Below, piece after piece: positions 9,177 through 17,421 of a stretch of 64,000 bases of DNA. Position 1 is the stretch's first letter, and each line of letters begins with the position of its first letter. The notes below the pieces were generated by a model that saw nothing but the letters and a program-made list of their open reading frames with translations, did no database searches and was not told the DNA's origin. A program made the position numbers and the translations under genes. This DNA comes from DASZOC01 sp035550975 (GTDB taxonomy: Bacteria > Actinomycetota > CADDZG01 > WHSQ01): NCBI GenBank assembly GCA_035550975.1, contig DASZOC010000032.1, positions 33,447 through 97,446 of the forward strand, in the 5' to 3' direction.

Positions 9177-10103
9177 TTAGGCGCTATCGGCACTGCGGAG
9201 AATCTCTGAGACCAGGGGACCGAGGCCGTCGGGGCCGCCGCCCCCTTCGGTCGACGCGGAGGGCCCTTTGCTCCACCCCAGCGCGAGACGGATCCAGTTT
9301 CCGCCGACTTCAAACACGCGCCCGGAGACGCCGGCCGATTCCCGGCTCCCGAGCCATACGACCAGAGGCGAGATGTTCTCCGGGGCGTACTTTTCGACTG
9401 CGCCCGACGCGACTTGGTCGGGATCGAAGCCTCCCGGCGTTCCCTGTGACATGCGCGTCAGTGCGCGTGGCGCGATCGCGTTGACCGTCACCCCACAGTC
9501 GGCGAGCTCCACGGCTGCAGTAGTGGCGAAAGCGGCGATGCCAGCCTTGGCGGCTGCATACGCCGCGTACATCGGCGCCGGATAAAGACCCCCGATCGAG
9601 GTCGTGCAGATCACTCTCGCTTCTGTTGGTCCGTCGTCTGCAGCCCGTTCGCGCCAATGCGCGGCCGCCGCGCGTGTGGGACAGAACGTTCCCTTGAGGT
9701 GGACCTTGATGACCTGATCCCAGTCGTCCTCACCGAATTCGTCGATAGGCCCGGTCCGCAGGATCCCGGCATTGTTGACGAGCACGTCCAGACGCCCGAA
9801 GTTGTCGACGGCGTCTTGAACGAGGCGATGGGCGCCCTCCCAGTCGGAGACGTCGTCCAGGTTGGCTACGGCTTCGCCTCCCGAGTCTCGTATCTCGTTC
9901 ACAACGCTGGTGGCGGGACTGCTTGAGGTTCCTTGCCCACCCACCTCCGCGCCCAGGTCGTTGACGACCACTTTGGCTCCGTGGCGCGCGAACTCGAGGG
10001 CATGGGAACGGCCGATCCCGCGACCTGCTCCCGTGACGATCACCACGCGGCCTTCACAAAGACGTGCGTGCTCTGAACTGTCCACCGCGCTAAAAGTCGT
10101 CAT
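9177..10103 (-). CDS. Short-chain dehydrogenase/reductase (hydroxyacyl-CoA dehydrogenase-like)
   Basis: 308 residues, classical SDR. The NAD(P) motif TGAGRGIG is at residues 24-31, NNAG follows mid-chain, and catalytic Tyr182-x-x-x-Lys186 (YAAAK) comes after a TTS serine motif. The DLGAEVGGQG insert after the second strand is typical of (3R)-hydroxyacyl-CoA dehydrogenase or IpdF-like SDRs. The ATG lies in an ATGA overlap with the upstream acyl-CoA synthetase, so the two form one operon. Likely reaction: oxidation of a hydroxyacyl-CoA or ring alcohol. The C-terminal ~30 residues are glycine- and serine-rich and unusual for the family. Substrate unknown. Confidence 0.82.
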   Translation of the reverse strand: MTTFSAVDSSEHARLCEGRVVIVTGAGRGIGRSHALEFARHGAKVVVNDLGAEVGGQGTSSSPATSVVNEIRDSGGEAVANLDDVSDWEGAHRLVQDAVDNFGRLDVLVNNAGILRTGPIDEFGEDDWDQVIKVHLKGTFCPTRAAAAHWRERAADDGPTEARVICTTSIGGLYPAPMYAAYAAAKAGIAAFATTAAVELADCGVTVNAIAPRALTRMSQGTPGGFDPDQVASGAVEKYAPENISPLVVWLGSRESAGVSGRVFEVGGNWIRLALGWSKGPSASTEGGGGPDGLGPLVSEILRSADSA

Positions 10104-11692
10104 CGCCGATCGTCACGCGACACGGTCAGCCCCATCGCTTCGAAATCCCAGGTTCCTTCTGTGACGCCGGCGTCTCGAAGCTCGTGCTTCATCACTCGGC
10201 CCATGGCGTTCTTGGGCAGGCTCGCCGCGATCTCCACGTAGCGCGGGACGGCGAAGTAAGGGAGGTTCTTCGAGAAGAACTCGAAGAGTGCCTCCGCCTC
10301 GATGGTCGCGTCTGGCTCGAGCACGAGGCATGCCTTGATGTCGTCTTCGGTCATCGCCGCGGCCAACGCTACGACGGCTGCTTCCGCGACTGCGGGATGC
10401 CTGCTGATCGCCATCTCGAGCTCTACTGAGGAGACGTTCATCCCGCGTCGACGCAAAGCGTCTTTCTTGCGATCGATGAAGGTGAGGAATCCTTCTGCGT
10501 CGAAACGGCCGTAGTCGCCGGTGTGGTACCACAGATTCCTGAATGCCTCGAGGGTTGCCTCGGGTTTGCCCCAGTATCCGTCGAACATCACCCCGGGCTG
10601 CCTTGGCCGGACGACGATCTCACCAACCTGACCTGCCTCGACCTCGCGGTCATCGTCATCGAACAAGCGGACGTCGAGGTACGGGACGGGTTTTCCCGCA
10701 GAACCGGGCCGCCGGTCGCCCGATATAGGACTGAAGCAGACTGCGGCGCACTCGGTCTGTCCATAGAGCTCGGTAAAGAACTCGGGGATCCCGAAGCGCT
10801 GCTTGAACGCATCTGACGCCTCAGGGTCGAACGGGATGAAGCCCGCGGCTCGGATCTTGTGCGCACGATCCTTTGGTGAAGGCGGTTGCGCGATCAGGGC
10901 CATGCCCATGGCGCCTACACCTCCGATCCATGTGACGTCTGCGTCGATCGCTCTCTGGATGAACGTGCTGGCGTGGAAGGCGGGCTCGATCACCGCGGTG
11001 AAGCCGCCTGTCAGAGCCGGGAGCATGACGGTGACGCGCGCTGCGTTGGAATACATGGGAAGGGCTGACAGAAGCACGTCGTTTTCCTCGTATCCGGCGA
11101 ATTCGCACCACACCCGGCCGTAATGCGTGTGATACGCGTGGCTCAACATGCATCCCTTGGGCAGACCCGTCGTGCCCGAGGTATAGAGGATGGCCATGAG
11201 ATCTGCGGAGCACAGTTCGACGGCCGGTGTCGGCGCACGCGAGGCCCGCACGCTGTCGTAAGAGGTGATCTCGACCGAGCTTGATCCGGGCGGATCGTCG
11301 AAGCACACGATGCGCTTCAGCTCAGGGATGGAATCGAGCAGGGAGATCGCAGCCGAGACGCCGGCTCTATCGCCCACAAGGGTGGAGGCGCCGGAGTCCT
11401 CCAGCTGATGCCTCAGAAACTCGCCCTTCAGGAAGTGATTCAGCGGCACCTGGATCGCTCCGAGCTTTGCGCACCCGAAGACGGTTTCGACCATCTCAGG
11501 GCGATTCTCGGTGAGGATCGCTACACGGTCGCCGGGAGCCACGCCGATCTCCGCCAGGCCGGCAGCGACTCGATCCGAGACAGCGTCGGCCTCGGCGAAG
11601 CTCACGCGACGATCACCACATAGGACAAAGGGCTTGTCGCCATGCGTGCGTGCTCGGACTCGAACTAGATCTACGACCGTTTCGTGAGGCAT
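10100..11692 (-). CDS. Acyl-CoA synthetase (AMP-forming; FadD-like)
   Basis: About 530 residues from the ATG at 11692 (MPHETVVDLV...). An in-frame start 28 codons upstream exists but adds a basic, non-homologous leader. AMP-binding motif LYTSGTTGLPKG is present, then a YGQTE(C) adenine motif, YHTGDYGRFD, and the conserved C-terminal lysine in NAMGRVMK. These enzymes activate a carboxylate to a CoA thioester through an acyl-adenylate. Co-transcribed with the SDR that follows, it would supply its substrate. In sequence style it sits near FadD3/FadD17-type enzymes acting on bulky acids, but that is inference. Confidence 0.87.
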   Translation of the reverse strand: MPHETVVDLVRVRARTHGDKPFVLCGDRRVSFAEADAVSDRVAAGLAEIGVAPGDRVAILTENRPEMVETVFGCAKLGAIQVPLNHFLKGEFLRHQLEDSGASTLVGDRAGVSAAISLLDSIPELKRIVCFDDPPGSSSVEITSYDSVRASRAPTPAVELCSADLMAILYTSGTTGLPKGCMLSHAYHTHYGRVWCEFAGYEENDVLLSALPMYSNAARVTVMLPALTGGFTAVIEPAFHASTFIQRAIDADVTWIGGVGAMGMALIAQPPSPKDRAHKIRAAGFIPFDPEASDAFKQRFGIPEFFTELYGQTECAAVCFSPISGDRRPGSAGKPVPYLDVRLFDDDDREVEAGQVGEIVVRPRQPGVMFDGYWGKPEATLEAFRNLWYHTGDYGRFDAEGFLTFIDRKKDALRRRGMNVSSVELEMAISRHPAVAEAAVVALAAAMTEDDIKACLVLEPDATIEAEALFEFFSKNLPYFAVPRYVEIAASLPKNAMGRVMKHELRDAGVTEGTWDFEAMGLTVSRDDRR

Positions 11693-12069
11693 CCTCAGCC
11701 TGCAACCTCCTCCAAGGTGCGGAGTCCACGCTCTTGCCGCCTCACGTCGTCTGTCGCGCCCGACATCGGGGCCCACGGACGGCGCCAGGCGGATGAAACG
11801 GGGGGACGGCGGCCCGTGAGCCCTGAGATCGGTCGCGGCTTTCGCTCATGCGCCTCCGTCGCGTTTGACCAAACGGATCCGGGTCTCCGGCCCTTACGGC
11901 GGAAGGTTCGCTTGCAAAGTGTGTCCTGTCTAGCGGGGAAGCCCCCTCACTAGGAGAACAGGGCCGTGCGATCGCTTCTCCGCACCTCTTCCGGGTCTTA
12001 AGCAGCAGCGGCCGGACCCCTAAAGAATGTGGCTCCCCCGCTATTTACGACCGTCTCCCAGGCGCGACA
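11693..12069. other. Divergent intergenic region (377 nt)
   Basis: This stretch separates the minus-strand synthetase from the plus-strand esterase and must hold promoters for both. I see no gene in it. A C/G-rich inverted run at ~11930-11947 (GCGGGGAAGCCCCCTC) and the element at 12021-12050, shared with 17121-17150, are the only structures I can point to. Confidence 0.5.
12021..12050 (+). promoter_or_regulatory. Upstream element shared by the two esterase operons, copy 1
   Basis: TAAAGAATGTGGCTCCCCC followed by GCTATTTACGA lies 20-49 bases before the esterase ATG at 12070. It aligns with 17121-17150 (about 19 of the first 24 positions identical). The position suggests a promoter or an operator. 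Confidence 0.4.
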
Positions 12070-14676
12070 TTGAGTCCCATGGGCGGATCCAGGACCGTGC
12101 TCCCTTCCCGCGCCGCGCGCCGTCTGTGCGCGGTCGTTCTGATGATCTCTCTTGCGTCACCCCTGTTTGCGTCGCCGACCCAGGTCGCAGCTAGCCCACG
12201 GCGACACGTTGTCGACGGGTCGACCCGGGACTGGATCGCCAAGCCCCCGCTCGTCGGTGGCGCCTCCATAGTGTCCGGAGGTGAATTCCTCTATCAGGAT
12301 TACCTCTTCGACGACGCGGGTGCGAACGACTACACCGCCAGCCAGGGGAACGGCAACACCTGGTACTACCACGGCATCACGGATTCGGTCGGTGATTACA
12401 TGTATCCCGACGAGATGCGGGACTGTCGCAACAACTGCGCGGATCTGCTGGAGTTCCGGGCGGCCCGCGACGGCGGCAACGTGCACTTCCTGATCCGGCT
12501 GACCACCTTGTTGAAGCCCGACACCACCGTGGCCGCGATCGCGATCGGGCCGTACGGCGAGGACGGCCCGGCGCATGAATGGCCGCTGGGTGCCACGCTG
12601 TCCACGCCCGGCACGGAGCACGTCATCACGGTGTGGGGCACCGGTGGCAAGTTCGATGACAAACCGCTTGAAGACGTCGGCGGGAAGGTCGCGGTCAACA
12701 CCAAGGCCAACGCCATCGAGGTGTCGCTGCCGGTCGGGCTGGTGGGGTCGCGGTTCCGCGCGTACGTGGGCACCGGTCTGTGGGACGCCGAGGCAGCGCA
12801 GTGGCAGGTGATTCACCAGTCGCGCACCTACACCGAGCCGGGGTTGCGGCTGGCCTACGACGGAAACGACTACACCACGCCCGCCGTATCCGCTCCCCGG
12901 TCCGACCTGCCGCGAGTGTTCAACGTCGCGTTCCGCCCGGGCGAGATCGGCAACTGGTTCGAAGACGCGCAGGGCGCCGCACTCGGGGCGAAGGATATCT
13001 CGGCGTTTCACGCCGACATCGACTTGGGCGGTGCGGACCGTGCGGCGAAGCCGTTCCGACCGGGCGCGTGGGTGCAGCGGATCTTCGAGTCGTCGATCAC
13101 CATCCCGCCCGGTGAGGGGGTATACGCCAACTTCCCCGGCGTGCAGGGACGCGGGTTGTACACGTTTGCGCTGTGCTGCCCGGTGCCGACCAGGTTCCAC
13201 TTCGTGGGGAAGTACCAGCCCTACGCCCTGTACGTTCCCAAGGGCGGCTACGACCGCGCCATCCTGGCCAACCATCCGGGCACCACCTCGTACGGGGCGA
13301 TGACCAAACAGCCAACCTACGCCGACTTAGCCGAGGCTGCCGACGCGGTGATGGTGACCCCGCACGCGCGCGGCGTGATCAGTTTTTGCACCGACTACGC
13401 ACACCACGACGTGCTGGAGGCGTGGGACGACGCAATGTCGCTGTTCCCGCACGGCGCGCGCGCCGGGAAGCCGACCCGCGGCAGTTTCATCGACACCGAC
13501 CGCAACATGCTATGGGGCTACTCGATGGGCGGGCTGTGCTCGGGCCGGCTGGCGGTGCTGCATCCCGACGAGTTCGCCTCGGCGGTGCAGTGGGCGGCCT
13601 CCACGGCGCTGAACGAGGACCACGAGCCTGCCGACACGGCGGCGGGGCATCCGGCCAACGGCAACGAGATGGACCTGATGCAAAACACGCGGGGCATCTA
13701 CTGGCGCATCAATCATTGCATCCCCGACGAAGTCGCGTACTACCCCGGTGCCGCGCTCCACGCGCAGCGACTGGAGGAGCTGGGCTACATCTACAACTTC
13801 CGCTCGTTGGCAGCCGGCAGCCATCTCACCTGTGGCCGCGGCGGGTACGAGGCCGACGCCAAGGCGACCGAGCGGGCCGTGATTGACCACAACCCGGCGC
13901 AGGTCACGTACACCACCGAGCAGGGGTGGTGGCGGCCCGACATCTCGAAACGGCTGGTGTTCGACCACGCCTATTGGGTGTCTGGGCTGCGCACCCGCGA
14001 GCGCAGCGAGCCGGGTGAGAACCGCACCGCCTATGGCACCGTCGATGCGGTCACGTACGGACTGGCGGGTCAGCGCGAGTTCGCGACGGAGAAGTACGGC
14101 CCGCGCAGTGGTGTCAACGGCGACGGCGGCTTCCCTTATGAGGAGCACGGCCGCCGCCCCGTGAAAGGCAAGCGGTTCGAGCACCGCAACGCGTTAGAGA
14201 CGACGCTCACTAACTTGCGAAACGCGACCTTTGACCTCGACCGCATGGGCCTCACCACCCACAACCCGCTTAAGGTCGAGGCGTCCACCGACGGCGCCGC
14301 GACCATCACGCTGACCGATGCCGCCGGTGCCTCTCCCGTCGACTGCAAGCCCACCCCATGTCCTCGTGTTCGCAGCAAAGGAGACCGGCTCGTGGTTTCG
14401 CTGGCGAAAAACGGCGACTACCGCTTCACTCTGGTCCGCGGCGGGCCGGCACTTGGAAGCGGCTCGGGCGGCGACGACGCCGGTTCCCCCGAAACGCATT
14501 CCCGCGTGCCGCCAGATGATCGATCTGCGAGCGCCCAGGTGGCATCGTCGCGAGGTTCCACTTTGGCCTTGACCGGAGCATCCGTTCTCGCGTTCCTTTT
14601 CCTCGCGCTCGGACTTGCTGCAACGGGCGCACTATTGAGGAGGTTGGCCAGAGAGCCGTCGACTCTGGAGCGATGA
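12070..14676 (+). CDS. Secreted, cell-wall-anchored alpha/beta-hydrolase (esterase-like) with LAxTG sorting signal
   Basis: 868 residues. The signal peptide is at ~1-42. Residues ~45-260 form a beta-rich module resembling the DOMON/glucodextranase-type surface domains (weak). Next is an alpha/beta-hydrolase domain with nucleophile elbow GYSMGG (Ser485), like PHB-depolymerase or feruloyl-esterase folds. Many cysteine pairs fit an extracellular protein. The C-terminus has LALTG (832-836), a hydrophobic helix and RR, the LAxTG arrangement recognised by class E sortases. No sortase gene is in the window. A paralogue with the same order of parts is at 17422. I infer a cell-surface ester hydrolase; the substrate could be a polyester, a lipid or a plant ester. 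Confidence 0.75.
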   Translation: MSPMGGSRTVLPSRAARRLCAVVLMISLASPLFASPTQVAASPRRHVVDGSTRDWIAKPPLVGGASIVSGGEFLYQDYLFDDAGANDYTASQGNGNTWYYHGITDSVGDYMYPDEMRDCRNNCADLLEFRAARDGGNVHFLIRLTTLLKPDTTVAAIAIGPYGEDGPAHEWPLGATLSTPGTEHVITVWGTGGKFDDKPLEDVGGKVAVNTKANAIEVSLPVGLVGSRFRAYVGTGLWDAEAAQWQVIHQSRTYTEPGLRLAYDGNDYTTPAVSAPRSDLPRVFNVAFRPGEIGNWFEDAQGAALGAKDISAFHADIDLGGADRAAKPFRPGAWVQRIFESSITIPPGEGVYANFPGVQGRGLYTFALCCPVPTRFHFVGKYQPYALYVPKGGYDRAILANHPGTTSYGAMTKQPTYADLAEAADAVMVTPHARGVISFCTDYAHHDVLEAWDDAMSLFPHGARAGKPTRGSFIDTDRNMLWGYSMGGLCSGRLAVLHPDEFASAVQWAASTALNEDHEPADTAAGHPANGNEMDLMQNTRGIYWRINHCIPDEVAYYPGAALHAQRLEELGYIYNFRSLAAGSHLTCGRGGYEADAKATERAVIDHNPAQVTYTTEQGWWRPDISKRLVFDHAYWVSGLRTRERSEPGENRTAYGTVDAVTYGLAGQREFATEKYGPRSGVNGDGGFPYEEHGRRPVKGKRFEHRNALETTLTNLRNATFDLDRMGLTTHNPLKVEASTDGAATITLTDAAGASPVDCKPTPCPRVRSKGDRLVVSLAKNGDYRFTLVRGGPALGSGSGGDDAGSPETHSRVPPDDRSASAQVASSRGSTLALTGASVLAFLFLALGLAATGALLRRLAREPSTLER

Positions 14677-14717
14677 TCCGGAAGCTTTCAACCAGACCAG
14701 CCGAGAGGAGTAAATGA

Positions 14718-15881
14718 ATGCCTGAAGCCGTCATCGTTGCGGCCGCCCGTACCCCGATAGGTCGAGCGAAGAAAGGATCGCTTGCCGACGTCCGCCCCGA
14801 CGATCTGCTCGCGTTTGCCCACCAAGCGGTGATGGATAAGGTACCCGAGGTCGATCCCGGCGAGATAGTCGACGTGATGACCGGATGCGGGTTCCCCGAG
14901 CAGAAGCAAGGCATGAATGTGGCCCGGCGCGGCGCGTTGCTCGCGGCGTTTCCCGACCACGTCCCCGGCACCACGGTGAACCGCTTCTGCGCCTCGAGCT
15001 TGCAGACGATCAGGATGGCGTTCCACGCGATCAAAGCCGGCGAGGGTGACGCATTCATTGCGAGCGGCGTCGAGTCGATCACTCAGGTCGACGGCTATCC
15101 GAAGGATGCAGACGAGCTGCACCCCAAGCTGTTCGGTGACGACGCCGAGATCGCGAACGTTTACATCTCCATGGGCATGACCGCCGAAAACGTGGCGGAG
15201 AGATACGACGTGTCGCGTCAGGATATGGACCGGTTCGCGCAGCAGTCACAGGAGCGGGCGGTTGCAGCGCAGCAGTCGGGGTTCTTCGCGCGCGAGATCG
15301 CACCCTTCACGAAAGAAGACGGCACGCTCGTAGAGCACGACGACGGGCCGCGCCCGAGCTCGACCCTCGAGAAGCTTCAATCGCTGCCGTCGGCGTTCAA
15401 GGAGCACGGGCGCGTGACCGCAGGCAACTCCTGTCCGCTGAATGACGGTGCCGCGGCGGTGCTCGTCATGTCGGCCGAGCGGGCCGATCAGCTCGGCCTT
15501 AAGCCGCTGGCGCGAATCGTCGCGTCCTCGGTGTCCGGTCTCGCTCCCGAAATCATGGGCGTCGGCCCGATCGAAGCCGTGCGCAAGGTCCTGAAGCAAG
15601 CGAACATGTCCATCGACGACATCGAGACCGTCGAGCTGAATGAGGCATTCGCCGCACAGGTGATCGCGGTGTGTCGCGAGATCGGGGTCGATCCCTTCTC
15701 CGACAAGCTGAACCCGAACGGCGGCGCGATCGCGCTGGGGCACCCCTACGGGATGACCGGCGCGCGGATTATGAACACGCTCCTCAACGACCTAAGGACC
15801 CGAGACCAGACGATCGGGCTCGAGACGATGTGCGTCGGGGGGGGCCAGGGGATGGCGATGATCGTCGAGCGCCTCGTTTAG
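14718..15881 (+). CDS. Thiolase (acetyl-CoA acetyltransferase / 3-ketoacyl-CoA thiolase)
   Basis: 387 residues, full-length type I thiolase. The acylated cysteine is Cys91 in NRFCASS, the general base His342 lies in IALGHPYG, and the second catalytic cysteine is Cys372 in MCVGGGQG. The start ATG follows GAGAGGAG. It catalyses CoA-dependent cleavage of a 3-ketoacyl-CoA to acetyl-CoA (or propionyl-CoA) plus a shortened acyl-CoA. It lies 41 bases behind the first surface esterase and converges with the NPD flavoprotein. Together with the synthetases and SDRs it implies a beta-oxidation-like route encoded in this island. Chain-length specificity cannot be read from sequence. Confidence 0.9.
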   Translation: MPEAVIVAAARTPIGRAKKGSLADVRPDDLLAFAHQAVMDKVPEVDPGEIVDVMTGCGFPEQKQGMNVARRGALLAAFPDHVPGTTVNRFCASSLQTIRMAFHAIKAGEGDAFIASGVESITQVDGYPKDADELHPKLFGDDAEIANVYISMGMTAENVAERYDVSRQDMDRFAQQSQERAVAAQQSGFFAREIAPFTKEDGTLVEHDDGPRPSSTLEKLQSLPSAFKEHGRVTAGNSCPLNDGAAAVLVMSAERADQLGLKPLARIVASSVSGLAPEIMGVGPIEAVRKVLKQANMSIDDIETVELNEAFAAQVIAVCREIGVDPFSDKLNPNGGAIALGHPYGMTGARIMNTLLNDLRTRDQTIGLETMCVGGGQGMAMIVERLV

Positions 15882-15914
15882 GAGAAAGGTCCCTCCGAGA
15901 CCGCTGCGCTTTGT

Positions 15915-16991
15915 TCAGTGGGGGGTTGGGATGCGCCGCGGCCATAGCTCGTCGAGGATCCGTGCGGCTTCCTCTGCCATCGACGGAACGAAGTCCGCTA
16001 CTCGGACGATCTCTCTGATCGCGCTCGCAACTTGTCCCGCCGCCACGATGCCGCGGTCGACCTCTCCGTCACGTTGTGCTCGGAGCAGTGCTCCTTCTCC
16101 CACGCGTGTCATCAATCGCTGGACGCGGTCGAAGCGGCCAAAGACGCGACCGGCAAGGGCCACAGGCTTCCTCGCGTACAGTCGCTCTACGGCCCGATTA
16201 CGCAGCACGCGTCCTCCGTCGAGCACGATGTCATCTCCCTCTCGGGCTCGGAGGACGGCTTGTGCATATCTCGGGTCCCAATCGCGGTGCTCTTCTGCGG
16301 CGATGAAACGGGTGCCCATGGCCACGCCGTCCGCACCCAAGCACAGTGCAGCAGCGAGGCTGCGGCCGTCTCTCGCCCCGCCCGACAGGAGCACGGGGAT
16401 GTCCACCGATTCCGTCACGTTGGGGACCAAGACGAAAGTATTCACCGGTGCTCCGGGGGTGTGGCCCCCCATCTCGTAGCCAGCCGCGATGATGGCCTCG
16501 ACTCCGGCGTCCTCAGCCTTTTTGGCCTGGCGCGTGGAACCGACCTTCTGGATGTGGATGAGCCCCGCATCGCGGATCGCTTCCCGCAGCTCGCTCGGGA
16601 AGCCTCCGGAAGTCGTCACTACGCGAAGCCCGCGCTCGAGAGCCGAGTCCGAGCCTCGCGCCTCGATCACGGCATGCAGATATGCCACGGAGACGGGGCT
16701 CAGCTCGCCCGACATCGCCCGGAAGGTAGGGACGTTCGCGGCGAAAGGCTCCGATGTCAGAGAGACCGTGTTGTCGATGCGCTCGCGGAAGATGCGGGCT
16801 GCCTCGGTGGGTTCCGGGGACCGACCGGGAGTGCTGACGGTTCCCAATCCTCCGGCATTCGAGACGGCCGCGGCGAGGTGGTCGGTCGCGTGCGGACCCA
16901 TCGCGTCCTGGACGATCGGGTGGGCGATACCTACGAGCTCCGTGAAGCTGGTGCTGAGCGGTGGGTCGCTCGCCGCGGTGTGCGAAGGCAT
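15915..16991 (-). CDS. NPD/nitronate monooxygenase-family flavoprotein (IpdC-like)
   Basis: 358 residues, FMN-dependent TIM barrel. The N-terminal HPIVQDAMG and NAGGLGTVS, middle IIAAGYEMGGHT, and LLSGGARDGRSLAAALCLGADGVAMGTRF are hallmark NPD-family flavin-binding segments. Relatives include nitronate monooxygenase, FabK enoyl reductases and mycobacterial IpdC, which acts with IpdA/IpdB in steroid ring degradation. Co-occurrence here with an IpdAB-like pair favours the last reading, but this is context, not proof. It is the only minus-strand gene in a run of plus-strand genes from 12070 to 38489. Confidence 0.8.
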   Translation of the reverse strand: MPSHTAASDPPLSTSFTELVGIAHPIVQDAMGPHATDHLAAAVSNAGGLGTVSTPGRSPEPTEAARIFRERIDNTVSLTSEPFAANVPTFRAMSGELSPVSVAYLHAVIEARGSDSALERGLRVVTTSGGFPSELREAIRDAGLIHIQKVGSTRQAKKAEDAGVEAIIAAGYEMGGHTPGAPVNTFVLVPNVTESVDIPVLLSGGARDGRSLAAALCLGADGVAMGTRFIAAEEHRDWDPRYAQAVLRAREGDDIVLDGGRVLRNRAVERLYARKPVALAGRVFGRFDRVQRLMTRVGEGALLRAQRDGEVDRGIVAAGQVASAIREIVRVADFVPSMAEEAARILDELWPRRIPTPH

Positions 16992-17120
16992 GGCTCATCT
17001 GACCGCGAAGAGGAGGATGTGACTAGCGAAAAATCCCCCTGCCTAAGAGACAGCCCTGTCTGCCTTGGATTCGGAGCCGGATCGGCTCGTTGCCCCCTAT
17101 ATGGCGGGGGGGGACGCCGC

Positions 17121-17150
17121 TTAAGAGTGTGGCTTCCCCTCTAGTCGCCG
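17121..17150 (+). promoter_or_regulatory. Upstream element shared by the two esterase operons, copy 2
   Basis: TTAAGAGTGTGGCTTCCCC followed by TCTAGTCGCCG lies ~56 bases before the small ORF at 17177 and aligns with 12021-12050. Like copy 1 it sits about 50 bases ahead of a start codon, which supports 17177 as the first gene of this operon. Confidence 0.4.
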
Positions 17151-17176
17151 ACCTGCTCCGATCGCACCATGAGGGC

Positions 17177-17386
17177 GTGAACAGTAAAGGGACGCTCCGC
17201 TACGACATCCAAACGGGGTCGACCCGCACGCACATCCGCGGCACGATCCAGACGGACGACGGGGCGACTCATCCCTTCGAGGGGTGGCTGGAGTTGCTGG
17301 GAACACTCGAGTCTCTGGTCCGCGGTTCTCGCCGAGACGGCAACGGCCTGACCCCTGACGCGCCTCGCCTGTCGAGGCAAGCGTGA
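17177..17386 (+). CDS. Small hypothetical protein (69 aa)
   Basis: From GTG at 17177, preceded by GAGG, it reads VNSKGTLRYDIQTGSTR..., an alternating-strand small protein ending in FEGWLELLGTLESL. A conserved-looking GWLELL helix after a beta meander occurs in short actinobacterial hypothetical proteins, as I recall them. It starts ~27 bases after the shared upstream element and ends 35 bases before the second esterase, so it may be the first gene of that operon. An upstream in-frame start at 17090 would run through the promoter-like element and is less likely. Function unknown. Confidence 0.5.
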   Translation: MNSKGTLRYDIQTGSTRTHIRGTIQTDDGATHPFEGWLELLGTLESLVRGSRRDGNGLTPDAPRLSRQA

Positions 17387-17421
17387 CGACATGAGTGCTC
17401 TCTCCGATTGGGAGTAGGTAT

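Noticed and set aside
9177..16991. Possible polyketide or fatty-acid synthesis cluster
   Set aside because: No acyl carrier protein, ketosynthase or acyltransferase; the thiolase has the degradative Cys-His-Cys set and the context is catabolic.
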